Source of the DNA: an uncultured Hyphomicrobiales bacterium
Lineage (GTDB): Bacteria; Pseudomonadota; Alphaproteobacteria; Rhizobiales; Beijerinckiaceae
Direction: 5' to 3'
NCBI GenBank assembly: GCA_903918155.1
Contig: CAIXDD010000451.1
Coordinates: 1-8,557 of the forward strand
Length of the DNA stretch: 8,557 nt
The first letter of the stretch is position 1. Each line of letters opens with the position of its first letter. The notes under the pieces were generated by a model that worked only from the letters and a program-made list of their open reading frames with translations, had not been told where the DNA came from and did not search any database. Positions 6,103-8,557 of this stretch are shown here, in pieces. Both the position numbers and the translations under genes were made by a program.

Positions 6103-6801
6103 ATGCGGACCATCGCACTCGTCACCCAGAAGGGTGGCTCCGGCAAAAGCACAATCGCCTCCTCGCTGGCCGTCGCCGCGCATGAAGCGGGCGAACGCGT
6201 ATTTCTGATCGACATGGACCCGCAGGCCTCCTTGAGCCGCTGGTACAAGGTGCGCAAGGACGTGAGCATCGGCTGCGAGGCGGTGACCGCCGCGCGCCTG
6301 CCGGCCGCGCTCGCCGCGCTGGAGAAGGCGGGGGTGACGCTCGTCATCATCGACACGCCGGGAACGGAATCTCCCGTGGCGCAGGCGGCCATGAAGGGCG
6401 CGGACCTGTGCGTCATTCCCGCGCGACCGAATGTGTTCGACCTGTGGGCCAGCGAGACCACCCGCAAATTCGTGAAGGACCTGCGCAAGGAATATGTCTT
6501 CCTTCTCAATCAATGCCCGCCCGTGCAGCAGAGCGCGCGGGTGGAGGAGGGCGCCAAGGCGCTGGAGGCGATGGGCGGCGTCGTGACGCCCTTCATCAGC
6601 GCGCGCGTCGACTTCCAGGAGGCGGCCCGGCATGGTTACGGCGTCACCGAGCTTAATCCCTGGGGCGCCGCCTCGGAAGAGATTCAAAAGCTCTGGGGCT
6701 CGCTCAAGCGTCGCCTCGCCAAAGCCGCGCCCGGCAAGGCCGCGCCCGCCAAAAGCGCGCCGGTCAAGAGCGCGCCCGTGAAGGACCGCCGCGCCGCCTG
6801 A
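6103..6801 (+). CDS. Orphan ParA-family (MinD/ParA) ATPase with KAAP/KSAP repeat tail
   Basis: Deviant-Walker ATPase of 232 residues, of the family that positions plasmids, chromosomes or protein clusters by ATP-dependent dimerisation on DNA. Seen: deviant Walker A KGGSGKST (residues 10-17) with signature Lys10 and Lys15, the A' motif LIDMDPQASLSRW (35-47), Walker B LVIIDTPG (80-87), and a C-terminal basic helix region KLWGSLKRRLAK (196-207). There is no N-terminal helix-turn-helix, so it resembles short type Ib-like or orphan ParA proteins. The tail (207-226) is four pentapeptide repeats KAAPG/KAAPA/KSAPV/KSAPV. The ATG at 6103 has AGGGG six bases upstream; the frame continues upstream, but those residues have no ParA character. 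It is the only plus-strand gene, no ParB-like partner or parS-like palindrome is visible, and a strong terminator isolates it downstream. Codon use looks like its neighbours. The cargo is unknown. Confidence 0.9.
   Translation: MRTIALVTQKGGSGKSTIASSLAVAAHEAGERVFLIDMDPQASLSRWYKVRKDVSIGCEAVTAARLPAALAALEKAGVTLVIIDTPGTESPVAQAAMKGADLCVIPARPNVFDLWASETTRKFVKDLRKEYVFLLNQCPPVQQSARVEEGAKALEAMGGVVTPFISARVDFQEAARHGYGVTELNPWGAASEEIQKLWGSLKRRLAKAAPGKAAPAKSAPVKSAPVKDRRAA
6721..6780 (+). repeat. Four 15-bp tandem repeats encoding the ParA C-terminal tail
   Basis: Four imperfect in-frame 15-bp units encode KAAPG, KAAPA, KSAPV and KSAPV. The resulting tail is basic, disordered-looking and Ala/Pro rich, similar in style to nonspecific DNA-binding tails. 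Confidence 0.85.
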
Positions 6802-6814
6802 CGCGCTCTGGCTC

Positions 6815-6877
6815 GCCGCCAGATTTGCCGCCAGATTTGCGACGCGGCTTTGCGACACGACTTTGCGACACGGCTTC
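6815..6877 (+). repeat. Two families of short direct repeats downstream of the ParA gene
   Basis: Two perfect 12-bp copies of GCCGCCAGATTT (6815-6826 and 6827-6838) are followed without a gap by three related 13-bp units: GCGACGCGGCTTT (6839-6851), GCGACACGACTTT (6852-6864) and GCGACACGGCTTC (6865-6877). They lie between the ParA stop codon and its terminator, outside any supported gene. They may be slippage products or protein-binding iterons. Confidence 0.85.
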
Positions 6878-6883
6878 ATCAAG

Positions 6884-6907
6884 CGCCGCCCTTCGGGGCG
6901 GCGTTTT
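6884..6907 (+). terminator. Intrinsic terminator of the ParA gene (UUCG loop)
   Basis: An 8-bp perfect GC stem CGCCGCCC / GGGCGGCG closes a C(UUCG)G tetraloop and is followed by TTTT (6904-6907) on the plus strand. It lies 82 bases after the ParA stop. The convergent protease gene stops at 6912, and the same hairpin read on the minus strand has only a weak T-tract, so it may serve that gene poorly. Confidence 0.88.
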
Positions 6908-6911
6908 CGCG

Positions 6912-8381
<1,470 letters not shown>

Positions 8382-8387
8382 GGCGGT

Positions 8388-8391
8388 CTCC
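8388..8391 (-). promoter_or_regulatory. Shine-Dalgarno GGAG deciding the protease start
   Basis: GGAG followed by six bases and ATG (8379-8381) on the minus strand. It overlaps the alternative upstream ATG (8391-8393), which itself has no ribosome binding site. Confidence 0.65.
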
Positions 8392-8407
8392 ATGACGTGG
8401 CGTGCAG

Positions 8408-8435
8408 GATATAGGAACGCCCTGCGGCGCGCCAA
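8408..8435 (-). promoter_or_regulatory. Candidate sigma70-type promoter of the protease gene
   Basis: On the minus strand, TTGGCG (8430-8435), a 16-base spacer and TATATC (8408-8413) each match consensus at four of six positions. The predicted start of transcription near 8401 gives a leader of about 20 bases to the chosen ATG. It falls in the 83-base gap after the preceding gene's stop, where a short GCCGG/CCGGC inverted repeat (8448-8462, no T-tract) is also seen. No CtrA or heat-shock sigma factor box is evident. Confidence 0.45.
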
Positions 8436-8464
8436 AGCGCAGGCGTCGCCGGTCGCGCCGGCCT

Positions 8465-8557
8465 TCAGGGCGCGTCGACGGTGGGGCCGAAGATCGTTTC
8501 GAATTCCCGGCGCAGAATGGCGTCGGCCTCCGACATAACGACCGGCAGGCCGAGATC
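8465..8557 (-). CDS. C-terminal 30 codons of an unrecognised protein (cut by window edge)
   Basis: An open frame enters from the window edge and ends at TGA 8465-8467. It reads DLGLPVVMSEADAILRRE followed by FETIFGPTVDAP. The helical, charged SEADAILRREFE stretch and the clean stop look like a genuine protein end, and the frame lies on the same strand as the neighbouring genes. I do not recognise the family from 30 residues. It is separated from the protease gene by 83 bases containing a candidate promoter, so it is probably a separate transcription unit. Confidence 0.5.
   Translation of the reverse strand, partial: DLGLPVVMSEADAILRREFETIFGPTVDAP

Noticed and set aside
6019..6882. Minus-strand open frame opposite the ParA gene
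   Set aside because: It would restore strand uniformity, but the ParA Walker motifs, ribosome site and terminator all support the plus strand.

Overview
This window is a chromosomal segment from a GC-rich alphaproteobacterium, most likely of the order Hyphomicrobiales (Rhizobiales). The best lineage marker is an ATP12-type F1-ATPase assembly chaperone. In bacteria this family is essentially alphaproteobacterial, matching the origin of the mitochondrial protein. Dense start/stop overlaps and the gene order crcB - RluA-family pseudouridine synthase - HAD phosphatase - ATP12, next to rarA and a Do/Deg protease, also fit. The genus cannot be fixed from the sequence.

Layout. All but one gene lie on the minus strand, so they read from high to low coordinates. 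They are: the C-terminal 30 codons of an unrecognised gene (8465-8557); a secreted two-PDZ Do/DegQ-type serine protease (6912-8381) with its own promoter; an orphan ParA-family ATPase on the plus strand (6103-6801) ending in a very clean UUCG-loop terminator; rarA (4567-5874); crcB (4131-4514); an RluA-family pseudouridine synthase (2830-4134); a carboxymuconolactone decarboxylase-fold protein (2267-2830); a HAD phosphatase (1596-2270); the ATP12 chaperone (787-1599); and the N-terminal 233 codons of the propionyl-CoA carboxylase beta chain pccB (1-700).

From crcB to ATP12, successive genes overlap by one to four bases at four junctions, so they probably form one translationally coupled operon. 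Fluoride export, RNA pseudouridylation, a CMD-fold protein, a phosphatase and ATP-synthase assembly are not one pathway. This looks like a conserved housekeeping cluster. rarA lies only 52 bases upstream of crcB and may be co-transcribed with it. A possible separate, leaderless promoter directly abuts the crcB start.

Most of the window is ordinary core genome, and I do not see a complete new system. The part that deserves attention is the orphan ParA insertion between the protease and rarA, with no ParB-like partner or parS-like site. It has a Lys/Ala/Pro pentapeptide-repeat tail, and two families of short direct repeats lie directly after its stop codon. A second Lys-rich 15-bp repeat array encodes the N-terminal tail of the pseudouridine synthase.
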